DNA of 34,967 bases from Clostridia bacterium (GCA_016278615.1 JADQBM010000070.1:1-34967), one strand, 5' to 3'; positions 15,071 through 23,962 are shown, numbered from the stretch's first letter. Numbers and translations are program-made. Notes: generated by a model not told the origin, from the sequence alone.

Positions 15071-16075
15071 ATGACAAAAGCATTGATTCATTATTTTAGT
15101 GGCACGGGGAATTCTGAACTTACTGCTAAAGAGCTGGGTAAGCAATTAGAGAAGTATGATTATGAGATTGTCATCCATTCCATAGAAAAGGGGCAGTTGG
15201 ATTATGGGGAATACCAAAGGTGCTGTCTTCATATTTTCGTTTTCCCTATTTATGCAACGGCGTTACCTCATATCATGCTCAAATATATCAAAGGCCTGCC
15301 GCCAGGTAAAGATGTCAATACAGCTGTTGTTTCTACGAATGGTAGGATAAATACGCGTTTTCGGGACGGTTATCAGGGATGGGCATTGCATCAGGCAAGA
15401 TGGGCGCTTTATTTAAAAAAGTATAAAGTTTTCTTCTCTGAAACCTTGGATTTTCCCCATAATATTACCATAGTCATACCTCCTAGAAAAGAAACGGTAA
15501 ATGAGCAAATAATTAAAATGGCTTCAGAAAAGTTTAGTGATATTGCCTTGAAAATTCATCGGGGGGAGAAAACTCATAGGGGTATTTTTTTTATAAATTT
15601 TTTATGGAGCATTCCTTTTGGCATCCTATATACCTATTTCGGAAGGCACTTTATAGGAAAACTATTTGTGTCGGACTCTTCGTGCAACTTATGTATGCTT
15701 TGCGTGAAGAAATGTCCCGTCGATGCCATAGAACCCATAAAGGGAAGAATGAAATGGCGATGGAATTGTGAAGGCTGTTTAAGATGTATGAATTCGTGCC
15801 CTCAAAATGCAATTCAGGTATCTGTAGCTAGAATTATTGCAATAATAGGGGCTGCCGTATCTATAGATTCTATTTTTATGAAGCATTTTGAATTCATATT
15901 ACCTTTTAATTTCATTATGGGTATTGTATTATTTTTTGTAGTATTTGCTGTATTGGATTGGATACTTTTTCAACTATCAACTTTGCCTTTATTTAGACAA
16001 ATCATCCAATGGGGATATACAAAATACTTTAAGCAATATCATGCTCAAAAGTATGAGAAAATATTTAAAACATGA
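15071..16075 (+). CDS. EFR1-type flavodoxin/ferredoxin fusion protein
   Basis: The 334-residue product begins with a flavodoxin-like domain whose FMN phosphate loop is SGTGNSELTA. Around residues 205-255 come two [4Fe-4S] ferredoxin motifs, CNLCMLCVKKCP and CEGCLRCMNSCP. The C-terminus has hydrophobic segments (about residues 255-310), suggesting membrane attachment. This order matches the EFR1 family. Such proteins probably pass electrons between flavin and iron-sulfur carriers at the membrane; the partner is unknown. ATG 15071 follows GAGG nine bases upstream. Confidence 0.85.
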   Translation: MTKALIHYFSGTGNSELTAKELGKQLEKYDYEIVIHSIEKGQLDYGEYQRCCLHIFVFPIYATALPHIMLKYIKGLPPGKDVNTAVVSTNGRINTRFRDGYQGWALHQARWALYLKKYKVFFSETLDFPHNITIVIPPRKETVNEQIIKMASEKFSDIALKIHRGEKTHRGIFFINFLWSIPFGILYTYFGRHFIGKLFVSDSSCNLCMLCVKKCPVDAIEPIKGRMKWRWNCEGCLRCMNSCPQNAIQVSVARIIAIIGAAVSIDSIFMKHFEFILPFNFIMGIVLFFVVFAVLDWILFQLSTLPLFRQIIQWGYTKYFKQYHAQKYEKIFKT

Positions 16076-16081
16076 CATGCA

Positions 16082-16328
16082 GGTGTCGAGTTTCAATTGA
16101 TATACGAACCAATGCCCACACACTGAAAAATATGCCCCTTTGGTTGCAGAAATTGCGAGGACAAGAGGTATTGATTTTCAATTAATAAAGTATCAAACAA
16201 AAGAGCAGGCGCAAAATGCTCCAGTCCCATTTACGACATACAGCATGTTTTATGATGGAGAATTTGTAACCAATGAGATATTATCGGACAATAAGTTTGA
16301 AAAATTCTTAGACGAAAAAGGTTTATAA
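16082..16328 (+). pseudogene. YoaP-like gene remnant (C-terminal part)
   Basis: From 16101 the frame reads YTNQCPHTEKYAPLVAEIA and continues to FTTYSMFYDGEFVTNEILS, ending at 16328. This matches the thioredoxin-like C-terminal domain of YoaP-type acetyltransferase proteins. The preceding bases, from 16082, encode GVEFQLIYEPMP in another frame, and an in-frame stop sits at 16098. The N-terminal acetyltransferase domain is absent, because the upstream gene ends at 16075. A truncated, frameshifted remnant is the simplest reading. A shortened product from TTG 16140 is possible but has no convincing ribosome site. Confidence 0.65.
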
Positions 16329-16370
16329 TATGAGTCTATTTTATTTATATTAAAAGGGGGAGGATGCATC

Positions 16371-16814
16371 ATGGAATATCAAGATGTCGTGCAAAGACTT
16401 GCGCCATGCGGTCTGGATTGTAGTAGGTGTGCAGATTATGAAGATGGAGAAATCAAAGAATTAAGTTTTAAATTAAAGAAATTGTTAGAGGGATATGATA
16501 GGCTTGCAGGAATTAAGGAAAAGCATCAACCTGCTTTTAAAGGTTATAATCAGTTTCAACAAATTCTCAATGTATTGACTCAAGCTTCCTGTGGCGGTTG
16601 TCGAAGTGATCATGTAAAATGCCCAGTGGATTGCCATGCAAAAACATGTCATAAAGAACAGAAAGTGGATTTTTGCTTTCAGTGTGATGAATACCCGTGT
16701 GATGATCAATTTGATGGAAAGTTAAGGGAAAGATGGATTGAAAAAAACAACCGTATGAAAGAAGTAGGTGTTGAAACTTACTTCATAGAACAGAGTGAAA
16801 AACCAAGATACTGA
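16371..16814 (+). CDS. DUF3795-type cysteine-rich protein
   Basis: This 147-residue protein matches the DUF3795 pattern: an N-terminal LAPCGLDCSRCADY, a middle CGGCRSDHVKCPVDC and a later CFQCDEYPCD. The cysteine groups probably bind metal, most likely zinc. The family is common in anaerobes and its function is unknown. ATG 16371 follows GGGGGAGGA. It lies alone between the YoaP remnant and the c-di-GMP protein. Confidence 0.8.
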   Translation: MEYQDVVQRLAPCGLDCSRCADYEDGEIKELSFKLKKLLEGYDRLAGIKEKHQPAFKGYNQFQQILNVLTQASCGGCRSDHVKCPVDCHAKTCHKEQKVDFCFQCDEYPCDDQFDGKLRERWIEKNNRMKEVGVETYFIEQSEKPRY

Positions 16815-16845
16815 TATAGTATAAAAGTTAATTTTGCATTTAACC

Positions 16846-16890
16846 CTTGATTTAATCAAGCTATTCAATGCGTAAGTTATCTGCTATAAT
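16846..16890 (+). promoter_or_regulatory. Extended -10 promoter with upstream palindrome
   Basis: TGCTATAAT (16882-16890) is an extended -10 element with a weak -35. Upstream lies the perfect-armed inverted repeat CTTGATTTAATCAAG (16846-16860). It should drive the large c-di-GMP protein with a leader of about 120 bases. Confidence 0.55.
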
Positions 16891-17015
16891 AGTATTAAAT
16901 AAATGTTCCGCGTTTTATTGGTATTTATGGATTTGTAATCGTTCTATTATACCGAAAATGGGGGATTTTTAACTATAGAGCGAGAGGTTATGTAAAAAGA
17001 TATCTCCAAAGAGAT

Positions 17016-20000
17016 ATGAGTAAGGAGAAAGATGTGGACTTTGTTGGGAAAAACATATTTAGAAATGTGATGAAAAACAATGATGATTTAACTTTAATAA
17101 GGGAAGAATTAGAAAAACTAAAAGAGAACATTTTTTATGGACAACAACTGGCGAATACTGGAAGCTGGACACATGATATAAAAAATGATGAGATTTTTTT
17201 ATCTGATGAAGTATATCATATATTAGATAGTAGTCCAGAAGAATTTGATGGTAAATTAGAAAGCTATTATCTTTATGTGCATCCTGATGATTTAGAAGAG
17301 GTCAAAAAAGAAACTACAGGTGCTTTAGAGGGTAAAGAATATGATATAGAATATCGGATTATATCCTCCGGTGGTACAGTACGGTATGTTCATGAAAAAA
17401 CCAAAGCACTATATAATGAAAATAAAGAGCCAATTAAGATGATTGGAATTATTCAAGATATAACCAATTATAAATTGATAGAAAATGATTTAAAAGTTAT
17501 TAGCGAAGACCTAAACCAGGCGCAAAGAGTAGCTGGGATAGGCTTTTGGAAGCATGATGTTATAAAAGAAGAAATTTTTTGGTCTGATGAGGTATACAAA
17601 ATATTTGGAATTACAACCATACATTTTAAGAAAAATCTAAAGAGTATTTATTTATTAATCCATAACGAAGATAGACTAAAAGTTCAAAATGCCGTAGATA
17701 AATGTTTGGTAGGAAAAGGTTATGAACTTGAATATCGTATCCCTCAGCAAGAAGGTTTGGTTAAATATGTTGTGAGCAAAGGGCAGCCTATATTTGATAA
17801 AGAAAGAAATGTTGTAGGTATTTTAGGGGCCATACAGGATATAACAGAAAACAGATTATTAGAACAAAAATTAAAAAAGAGTCACAAAAATTTTTCCAAA
17901 GCACAGTCTTTAGCACATATTGGAAGCTGGGAATATGATATCATTCATAATAAAAATTATTGGTCTGATGAGACATACAAAATATTTGGAATTACACCTG
18001 AAAACTTTGATAATACATATGAAGGGTTTCTGAATTTGGTTCATCCTGATGATGTGAAGATTATAAAAAATGACTTAAAGAATCCTTCAACGGAACCTTT
18101 TGGGATGGAATTTAGGATAATTAGACCCGATGGCTCTGTGAGAAATACATATCAACAGGTCGAATTTGTTTTTAATAAAGATGACAAACCCATTCATATA
18201 TATGGAACCATTCAAGACATTACAGAAAAAAAGGAACTACAGAAAGCAATCAAATCTAATCAAGAAGAAATAAATAAGATTCAGAAAAAATTTCAAGTTT
18301 TAATACAAGAATCCAGCGATATTTTTGAAATATTATCACCTGATGGAACCATAAAATTTATGAGCGAAGCAGGAGAAAAAGTCATTGGTTACAGTCCTAA
18401 GGAAAGAATTGGAAAAAAAGTATATGAATATTATGAAGGTTCAATGCTGCAAAAGGTAAAGAAAATACTTGAGACGGTTTTAGACGATTCAGACAGAAAA
18501 GTTCAAGAGGATATTATTTTCAAAACTAAGGAAGGAAATAGTATTTACTTAGAGGTCTATATGCAAAACTTGTTGCATGAACCTGCTATAGAGGGAATTG
18601 TGGTGAATTTTAGAGATATTACAAAAAGAGTAGAAATGGAAAAGAGAATGATCCATATTTCTACCCATGACGAATTAACAGGGCTTCCTAACAAAGTCTA
18701 TTTTAAGAAGCAATTAAGGATGCAATGTCTAAATGATATAGATAATAAATACAATAGATTTGCCTTAATGATGTTAGATATTAAGGGACTAAAATATATA
18801 AATGATTCATTAGGTGATGAGTTAGTAGAACAACTGATTGTAGAAATTGTTCAAAAATTAAGGGCGTTCTTAGGGAATGAAACATTTATTAGTCGTTATT
18901 CAGACGCCTATTTTGCAATTTTAGTACAAGAATCAAAAACAATTCATGAGTATGAAAACATAGCTAAAGGAATTATAGAATTGTTTGCAAATTCTTACAA
19001 ATTAGAAAACTATGTATTAGATTTATGGGCCAATATAGGTGTATGCATTTATCCAATGGATTCAGAGGATATGAGTACCCTTGTAAGTCAATCAAGGGTG
19101 GCATTGCTTCGTGCCAGGAAAGATGGTAAAAACACATATAAATTTCATTCTTCCGAATTGAATATCTATAATTATAAAGAGTTTGTGTTGAGAAATGATT
19201 TACATTATGCCATTGAAAGAGGCCAGTTAAGAGTCTATTATCAACCTATGGTCAATTTGAAAACAAATAAATTAGTGGCGGCAGAAGCGTTAATTAGATG
19301 GGAGCATCCAGACTGGGGCATGGTATCACCAGATGATTTTATTTCTTTGGCAGAAGAAACGGGGTTGATTATTGACATTGGAAAGTGGATATTAAAAGAA
19401 GTCTGTATAAATTATAAGTACTGGCTGGGCAAGAATATGCCTACTATCAAGGTGTCTGTAAACTTCTCAGGAATTCAGTTATTTGAAGATGATTTTGTAA
19501 AAAACATCATTAGTATAATAGATGAATATGAGTTGGATGCAAAATTTCTAATCATGGAGATTACCGAAAGTGTTTTAATGAAAAATATAGAAAAAGCGGC
19601 ACGTGATATTCAAAAATTACAATCTTTTGGAGTGCAAGTAGCATTAGACGATTTTGGAACAGGCTTTTCTTCTTTGGCATATTTGAATTCTTTAAAAATA
19701 GATATTTTAAAAATAGATGGCTCTTTTATTAGGAATATTCCATCTGATGATACTTGTACAGCCATAGTGAGGTCAGTTATTAATTTAGCCAAAGAACTGG
19801 AGATTAAATTGGTAGCTGAAGAAATTGAAAATTGGGAACAATTATCTTATTTAAAAGAGTTTAACTGTGATACTGGACAAGGCTATATTTTCAGTATGCC
19901 AGTATCTTCAGAGGACTTTGCGAAAATTATGATCAAGGGAAAATGCAAACCTATAGTAGCTTCTGATGCTTTAATACCACGTGAGGATAGGCGTAAATTC

Positions 20001-20399
20001 TTTAGAATAAAGTTTTATCAATTGTTAGAGGCGAAGTCAACAATTTTAGAACTAAAGGGAAAGAAGATAAATGTGGGAAACACAAAAGTATTGATTAAAA
20101 ATATTGGACCTGGAGGATTGTGTTTTATTTCTAATATCAAATTCCCTGTTGAAAGAGAAGTTGTTTTGCAATTTACGACAGAATTGATGGAAAAAGAAGT
20201 TAAAGTATATGGGAGCCCAGTATGGGTTGAAGAAGTGGATAAAAATCTTTACGAATACGGTGTTGAATATACATTAGGTGAAAATGATCGTGATGAATTG
20301 ATAAAGGCTTTGAATCAAGTTTCAGTAAAGATGAAAAATAATATTATGTTTGCCGATGGCAGTTTTATTTCAGGTTCCTTCAATAAATATTTCAGTTAA
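17016..20399 (+). CDS. PAS-PAS-PAS-PAS, degenerate GGDEF, EAL, PilZ protein
   Basis: This cytoplasmic protein (1127 residues) starts with three PAS/PAC repeats (about 35-410, each ending in a GxIQDIT motif) and a fourth, diverged PAS (about 425-545). A GGDEF-like domain (about 549-712) has YSDAY instead of GGDEF, so it should not make c-di-GMP. The EAL domain (about 735-975) keeps EALIRW, the ITES glutamate, LDDFGTGFSSL and KIDGSF, so c-di-GMP hydrolysis is likely. A C-terminal PilZ domain (about 988-1105) keeps RxxxR (RKFFR) and NIGPGG, which should bind c-di-GMP. ATG 17016 lies in a hairpin without a clear ribosome site. GTG 17034, six bases behind AAGGAG, is a strong alternative start. No membrane segment is seen. 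Confidence 0.92.
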   Translation: MSKEKDVDFVGKNIFRNVMKNNDDLTLIREELEKLKENIFYGQQLANTGSWTHDIKNDEIFLSDEVYHILDSSPEEFDGKLESYYLYVHPDDLEEVKKETTGALEGKEYDIEYRIISSGGTVRYVHEKTKALYNENKEPIKMIGIIQDITNYKLIENDLKVISEDLNQAQRVAGIGFWKHDVIKEEIFWSDEVYKIFGITTIHFKKNLKSIYLLIHNEDRLKVQNAVDKCLVGKGYELEYRIPQQEGLVKYVVSKGQPIFDKERNVVGILGAIQDITENRLLEQKLKKSHKNFSKAQSLAHIGSWEYDIIHNKNYWSDETYKIFGITPENFDNTYEGFLNLVHPDDVKIIKNDLKNPSTEPFGMEFRIIRPDGSVRNTYQQVEFVFNKDDKPIHIYGTIQDITEKKELQKAIKSNQEEINKIQKKFQVLIQESSDIFEILSPDGTIKFMSEAGEKVIGYSPKERIGKKVYEYYEGSMLQKVKKILETVLDDSDRKVQEDIIFKTKEGNSIYLEVYMQNLLHEPAIEGIVVNFRDITKRVEMEKRMIHISTHDELTGLPNKVYFKKQLRMQCLNDIDNKYNRFALMMLDIKGLKYINDSLGDELVEQLIVEIVQKLRAFLGNETFISRYSDAYFAILVQESKTIHEYENIAKGIIELFANSYKLENYVLDLWANIGVCIYPMDSEDMSTLVSQSRVALLRARKDGKNTYKFHSSELNIYNYKEFVLRNDLHYAIERGQLRVYYQPMVNLKTNKLVAAEALIRWEHPDWGMVSPDDFISLAEETGLIIDIGKWILKEVCINYKYWLGKNMPTIKVSVNFSGIQLFEDDFVKNIISIIDEYELDAKFLIMEITESVLMKNIEKAARDIQKLQSFGVQVALDDFGTGFSSLAYLNSLKIDILKIDGSFIRNIPSDDTCTAIVRSVINLAKELEIKLVAEEIENWEQLSYLKEFNCDTGQGYIFSMPVSSEDFAKIMIKGKCKPIVASDALIPREDRRKFFRIKFYQLLEAKSTILELKGKKINVGNTKVLIKNIGPGGLCFISNIKFPVEREVVLQFTTELMEKEVKVYGSPVWVEEVDKNLYEYGVEYTLGENDRDELIKALNQVSVKMKNNIMFADGSFISGSFNKYFS

Positions 20400-20458
20400 G
20401 TAGAAAGAGGACGTTTCGTAAATGGAGAAAAACACAAATACATTAAAAGGGGATTAAA

Positions 20459-21131
20459 ATGAAAAAAATAGGAATTGCTCTAGGCGGTGGTGGGAGTAGA
20501 GGTTTTGCACATCTTGGAGTATTAAAAGCATTGGAAGAAAAAGAAATTAGACCAGATATTATATCTGGCACCAGTGCAGGTGCTATTGTTGGATCGCTCC
20601 TTGCATCGGGTAAAACACCCCATGAGATTGTGGAAATAATGAAAGAAATTCAAATAACAGATATTGCAAAAATAAGATTCCCTATCAATAGCGGTGTCTA
20701 ACCTTCTTACGGGAGTAGTGGAGTATATTCATGAAGGGGATGTATCACTAGTAGTTCAAGCATCCGCTTCAATTCCCATTTTATTTTCTCCTGTTGAAAT
20801 AGGATAACAGCTTTATGTAGATGGAGGGTTGTTAGATAATGTTCCCGTAAGACCATTGATTGGAAAATGTGACATTATTATTGCTGTGGATATTAGGCCT
20901 ATAGAGAAAATAGAAAAAATCGAAGGTGTCCCAGAAATAATTGTTAGAACATTTCAAATGAGTGTTGGCATACAAAAGGATATTAAAGAAAGTTGTGATT
21001 TAGTGATACAATTGGATGAACTTTCAGGCTATAACATTTTAGACACACATCACAATGAAGATATTTTTGAACTGGGCTATAACTATGTAAAGAATCTAGA
21101 CGTTTCCAAAATTAGAAAAATGATTGGATAA
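20459..21131 (+). pseudogene. Patatin-like phospholipase, frameshifted and interrupted
   Basis: The first 80 codons (20459-20701) carry the patatin N-terminus: oxyanion loop GGGGSRG and nucleophile motif GTSAG. The frame then stops at 20699-20701. The rest of the family pattern continues one frame over (VVQASASIPILFSPVEIG), is broken by TAA at 20805-20807, and resumes with YVDGGLLDNVPV, the catalytic Asp-Gly-Gly motif, to 21131. Some middle residues also seem missing. Intact relatives are about 260 residues long and act as serine acyl hydrolases. ATG 20459 has AAAGGGG upstream. Two lesions make a working enzyme unlikely. Confidence 0.85.
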
Positions 21132-21251
21132 TTTCACCTGAAGTTAAGAAATCAATCCCAAAAGCCATGGGGTCATAAATAAGAGGTTAAGCCCAAAAGC
21201 AAAACCTCAAAATTTATTAATCCCAGTTTATATCATTGTTTTGGTACATCT

Positions 21252-22283
21252 CTATTTTTTTGATTGAACCATATTTTTCATAACGTCTATGATCTTGTCT
21301 ATGTCCTCAGTAGATACGCCATAGTTGGTAACAAAGCGATATTCACCATCTTCAATACCGTTTATTTTAATTTTTTCGTTCATCAGACCCTCAATAAGTG
21401 CTGATTCACCTATGACGGACTCGTCCAGGGTGAAAAACACCATATTTATATCTAACCGGTCCTTAAGGACATGACAGGACTCGATTTCTTCGAGGCGATG
21501 AGCCAAATAGCGGGCATTCTTGTGATCTTGGTCCAGTCTGGCAGCCATATCTGTTAATGCAATCATTCCTGCGGCTGCAAGAATTCCAGCTTGGCGAAGT
21601 CCGCCACCCATTAATTTTCTATTTTTACGTGCTTTATTGATAAAAACGCTACTACCTACCACGATGGATCCAACGGGTGCACATAAGCCTTTAGAAAGGC
21701 AGACATTCACGGAGTCTCCATAGGCCGCAAGCTCTTTCACATCTACCCCAAGAGCAACGGCAGCATTAAATAAGCGTGCGCCATCCAGATGAACAGGAAT
21801 ATTTCTGGATTTACCTAACTGGTACACGGCCTTCATATTTTCCATGGAAACAGCAGTTCCGGATGAATGGGCATTTTCCATACAAATCAACCCGGTATTG
21901 GGGAAATGAATGTCCACATCACGAATCATCTTCTCCAGTTTTTCAACATCTACATGTCCTAAATGCGTTGGAAAAGAACGTGTTTGTACACCTGAGAGTA
22001 CTGCCGCACCCCCAACTTCGTGCATGAGAATATGACATTCTTCGCCTAATAGTATTTCATCACCTCTTTGAGTATGAGACATAATGGCTACTTGATTTCC
22101 GAAAGTTCCAGATGGGACAAAAAGCGCAGCTTCTTTTCCTAATATCTCACTTGCTAATGCTTCCAATCGGTTTACTGTTGGGTCATCACCATAAACATCA
22201 TCCCCCACTTCCGCACGAGCCATGGCTTCGCGCATAGCCTCTGTAGGGTGTGTCACCGTATCACTTCTTAGGTCAATCCACAT
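21252..22283 (-). CDS. ltaE: Low-specificity L-threonine aldolase
   Basis: This 343-residue PLP enzyme cleaves L-threonine or allo-threonine to glycine and acetaldehyde in the cytoplasm. The N-terminal IDLRSDTVTHPTEAMR and VGDDVYGDDPTVNRLE are family signatures. HLDGARLFNA holds the PLP-contacting aspartate, CLSKGLCAPVGS the Schiff-base lysine (near residue 200), and MGGGLRQAG follows. The length is normal. ATG 22283 lies behind AAAGGAG on the minus strand. No partner genes are adjacent. The acetaldehyde made could be a substrate for alcohol or aldehyde oxidoreductases, but no link is shown here. Confidence 0.92.
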   Translation of the reverse strand: MWIDLRSDTVTHPTEAMREAMARAEVGDDVYGDDPTVNRLEALASEILGKEAALFVPSGTFGNQVAIMSHTQRGDEILLGEECHILMHEVGGAAVLSGVQTRSFPTHLGHVDVEKLEKMIRDVDIHFPNTGLICMENAHSSGTAVSMENMKAVYQLGKSRNIPVHLDGARLFNAAVALGVDVKELAAYGDSVNVCLSKGLCAPVGSIVVGSSVFINKARKNRKLMGGGLRQAGILAAAGMIALTDMAARLDQDHKNARYLAHRLEEIESCHVLKDRLDINMVFFTLDESVIGESALIEGLMNEKIKINGIEDGEYRFVTNYGVSTEDIDKIIDVMKNMVQSKK

Positions 22284-22382
22284 GATATATAGTCTCCTTT
22301 CAAAACACTCACAATTATTCAGCTTACAAAAATAGTGTACTATGATTTATGAAATCGTGCAATATGGGTGCAATTTATCTCC

Positions 22383-22411
22383 TTGCAGAATGACAGATAC
22401 TTCCGTATAAT
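22383..22411 (+). promoter_or_regulatory. Sigma-A promoter of a short leader transcript
   Basis: TTGCAG (22383-22388) and TATAAT (22406-22411) are 17 bases apart, a good vegetative promoter. Transcription would start near 22418 and meet a terminator at 22459-22507, giving a transcript of about 90 bases ahead of the ADP-ribosylglycohydrolase gene. Confidence 0.65.
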
Positions 22412-22437
22412 GTTCTTAGAGATGTTTTTCAAAGGGG

Positions 22438-22479
22438 ATGAAATATTTATCGATTAATAAACCAGTTTTGGCAATTTAA
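22438..22479 (+). CDS. Possible 13-residue leader peptide
   Basis: ATG 22438 lies close behind AAAGGGG and encodes MKYLSINKPVLAI before TAA. It covers the left arm of the following terminator, so ribosome movement here could alter termination. It has no repeated codons typical of amino-acid attenuators. It may equally be a chance frame. Confidence 0.25.
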   Translation: MKYLSINKPVLAI

Positions 22480-22507
22480 ATTGTTGGACTGGTTTTTGTT
22501 TTTTATA
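22459..22507 (+). terminator. Intrinsic terminator/attenuator, shared with 30280
   Basis: AAACCAGT (22459-22466) pairs with ACTGGTTT (22488-22495); the interior holds the palindrome CAATTTAAATTG (22472-22483). A T-rich tail (TTGTTTTTT) follows. A closely similar sequence occurs at 30280-30323. It precedes the ADP-ribosylglycohydrolase gene, so it may act as an attenuator. Confidence 0.75.
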
Positions 22508-22537
22508 TTTTGTTATTACATATATTTGAGGTGTGAA

Positions 22538-23584
22538 ATGAAAAGAAAACAAGAATTTTTCAAAGGCTGCCTTATAGGTGGCGCTATAGGGGATGCTTTG
22601 GGCTGGCCAGTTGAATTTTTGCAGCTAAATGAAATCAGACAAAGATTTGGTGAAGAGGGTATTTCAGATTTGATTTTACCCGTGTCCGAAAAAGCAGAAG
22701 TAACAGATGACACACAAATGACCATTTTTACTGCTGAAGGCATTCTCCGAGCTGAAACCAGAGAAAACCGAAAGGGCATCTGCCACCCGCCATCAGTTGT
22801 TTTTTACGCTTATCAAAGATGGCTACTGACGCAAGGATATCCTAAGGTTGAAGAGTACCAATGGATTTATAATGGCTGGATGATGGATGTTAAAGAACTA
22901 CACGCCAGGAGAGGACCCGGAAAAACCTGTTTGTCCGCTCTTTTAAGCAGAAACCAAGGCACCCTAACAGAACCCATCAATAACAGTAAAGGCTGTGGCG
23001 GAATCATGCGCGTTGCGCCAGCAGGCTTGTTTTATAGAAAAGAAATTGCCTTTCAAATGGCAGCTGAGTTTGCTGCTCTGACCCATGGGCACCCATCAGG
23101 ATACTTATCAGCAGGGGCCCTTGCCTATATCATAGCGTCTATTATAGAAGGTCAAGAGATTGAAACCGCAGTTAAAAATACACTAACAGAGCTAAAGGCC
23201 CACAAAGGGCATGAAGAATGCACCCAAAGCTTGAAGCTTTCTTTAGAACTATACAGCAGTGATCTTTCTGATGTAGAAGCCCTCTCCCTTCTTGGTGAAG
23301 GTTGGGTTGGAGAAGAAGCATTGGGCATATCCACCTACTGCGCACTAAAGCATCGAGATGATTTCAAAAAGGCATTAATCGCTGCCGTCAACCACAACGG
23401 AGACAGCGACAGCACCGGTGCCATTACAGGAAATATCTTAGGAGCCTATTTGGGATTCTCCAAGATCCCAACAGACTGGATTGAGAAAATAGAACTAAAG
23501 GATGCGCTGATTCAGGTAGCAGATGATTTAATTATTGGACATGAAGAAGGACCGGAATGGTGGGAAAGATATCCGGGACACTAG
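22538..23584 (+). CDS. ADP-ribosylglycohydrolase family protein
   Basis: The 348-residue product matches the DraG/ARH fold: GGAIGDALGWPVEF at the N-terminus, the metal-binding TDDTQMTIF, GCGGIMRVAPAG, HGHPSGYLSAGALA, and the C-terminal HNGDSDSTGAITGN that completes the two-metal site. Such enzymes remove ADP-ribose from proteins, nucleic acids or small molecules. All key acidic residues are present, so activity is expected. ATG 22538 follows GAGGTG; the frame is open further upstream through the terminator without a ribosome site. No ADP-ribosyltransferase is visible nearby, so its target is unknown. Confidence 0.9.
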   Translation: MKRKQEFFKGCLIGGAIGDALGWPVEFLQLNEIRQRFGEEGISDLILPVSEKAEVTDDTQMTIFTAEGILRAETRENRKGICHPPSVVFYAYQRWLLTQGYPKVEEYQWIYNGWMMDVKELHARRGPGKTCLSALLSRNQGTLTEPINNSKGCGGIMRVAPAGLFYRKEIAFQMAAEFAALTHGHPSGYLSAGALAYIIASIIEGQEIETAVKNTLTELKAHKGHEECTQSLKLSLELYSSDLSDVEALSLLGEGWVGEEALGISTYCALKHRDDFKKALIAAVNHNGDSDSTGAITGNILGAYLGFSKIPTDWIEKIELKDALIQVADDLIIGHEEGPEWWERYPGH

Positions 23585-23628
23585 ATTATAATTTAGGATT
23601 AATGGGCAGTTGAAAATCTGGTTAAGGC

Positions 23629-23760
23629 CTAAAGCGTGTTATTATCTTTTAATTCTTTTATAGCATTTTTCACAGCTAATTTGATGATAAAATATAATAT
23701 GATTGCTGGAATAGCAAGAAATAGTGGTATCAAAATCACATTAAGAACACTGGATTCCAT
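23629..23760 (-). CDS. Small membrane protein, 43 residues
   Basis: On the minus strand, ATG 23760 lies ten bases behind AGGAGG and encodes 43 residues. It has one long hydrophobic segment (VILIPLFLAIPAIILYFII) followed by a basic and polar tail (KLAVKNAIKELKDNN). A strong ribosome site plus a clean membrane segment supports a real small gene. Its function is unknown; single-pass peptides of this sort can be toxins or subunit regulators, but nothing here proves either. Confidence 0.55.
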   Translation of the reverse strand: MESSVLNVILIPLFLAIPAIILYFIIKLAVKNAIKELKDNNTL

Positions 23761-23876
23761 CTTGGTTGTCCCTCCTATCAAGTAAAATAACAGTACATAA
23801 ATCACTTTTCAAGTATAGCAGAGATTTTTAGGATTATCCAGTTTGGGATAGATAAGAGATAAAAGATAAGAGTTAA

Positions 23877-23950
23877 GGAAGGATTTTGTACCAAAATCTC
23901 TGATTCCAAGAAACGAGCTTTGTAGGGGCTGGTCCCGTGCCTGCCCGTAG
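23877..23950 (+). repeat. Partial copy of the dispersed repeat (3' end)
   Basis: GGATTTTGTACCAAAATCTC and the following bases parallel the 3' part of the dispersed repeat, joined to the same REP-like tail (23922-23949: GTAGGGGCTGGTCCC, then GTGCCTGCCCGT). The tail folds as GGGCTGG/CCTGCCC with one mismatch. The middle of the repeat is deleted here. Confidence 0.6.
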
Positions 23951-23962
23951 GAATAAATATAA

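Noticed and set aside
22383-22537. Leader before the ADP-ribosylglycohydrolase considered as a T-box or known riboswitch
   Set aside because: The leader is under 100 bases and lacks the T-box sequence and any conserved aptamer I recognise.
23922-23949. GTAGGGGCTGGTCCC tail considered as an intrinsic terminator
   Set aside because: The stem has no T-run after it, and the sequence recurs as the end of the dispersed repeat, so it is treated as a REP-like element.
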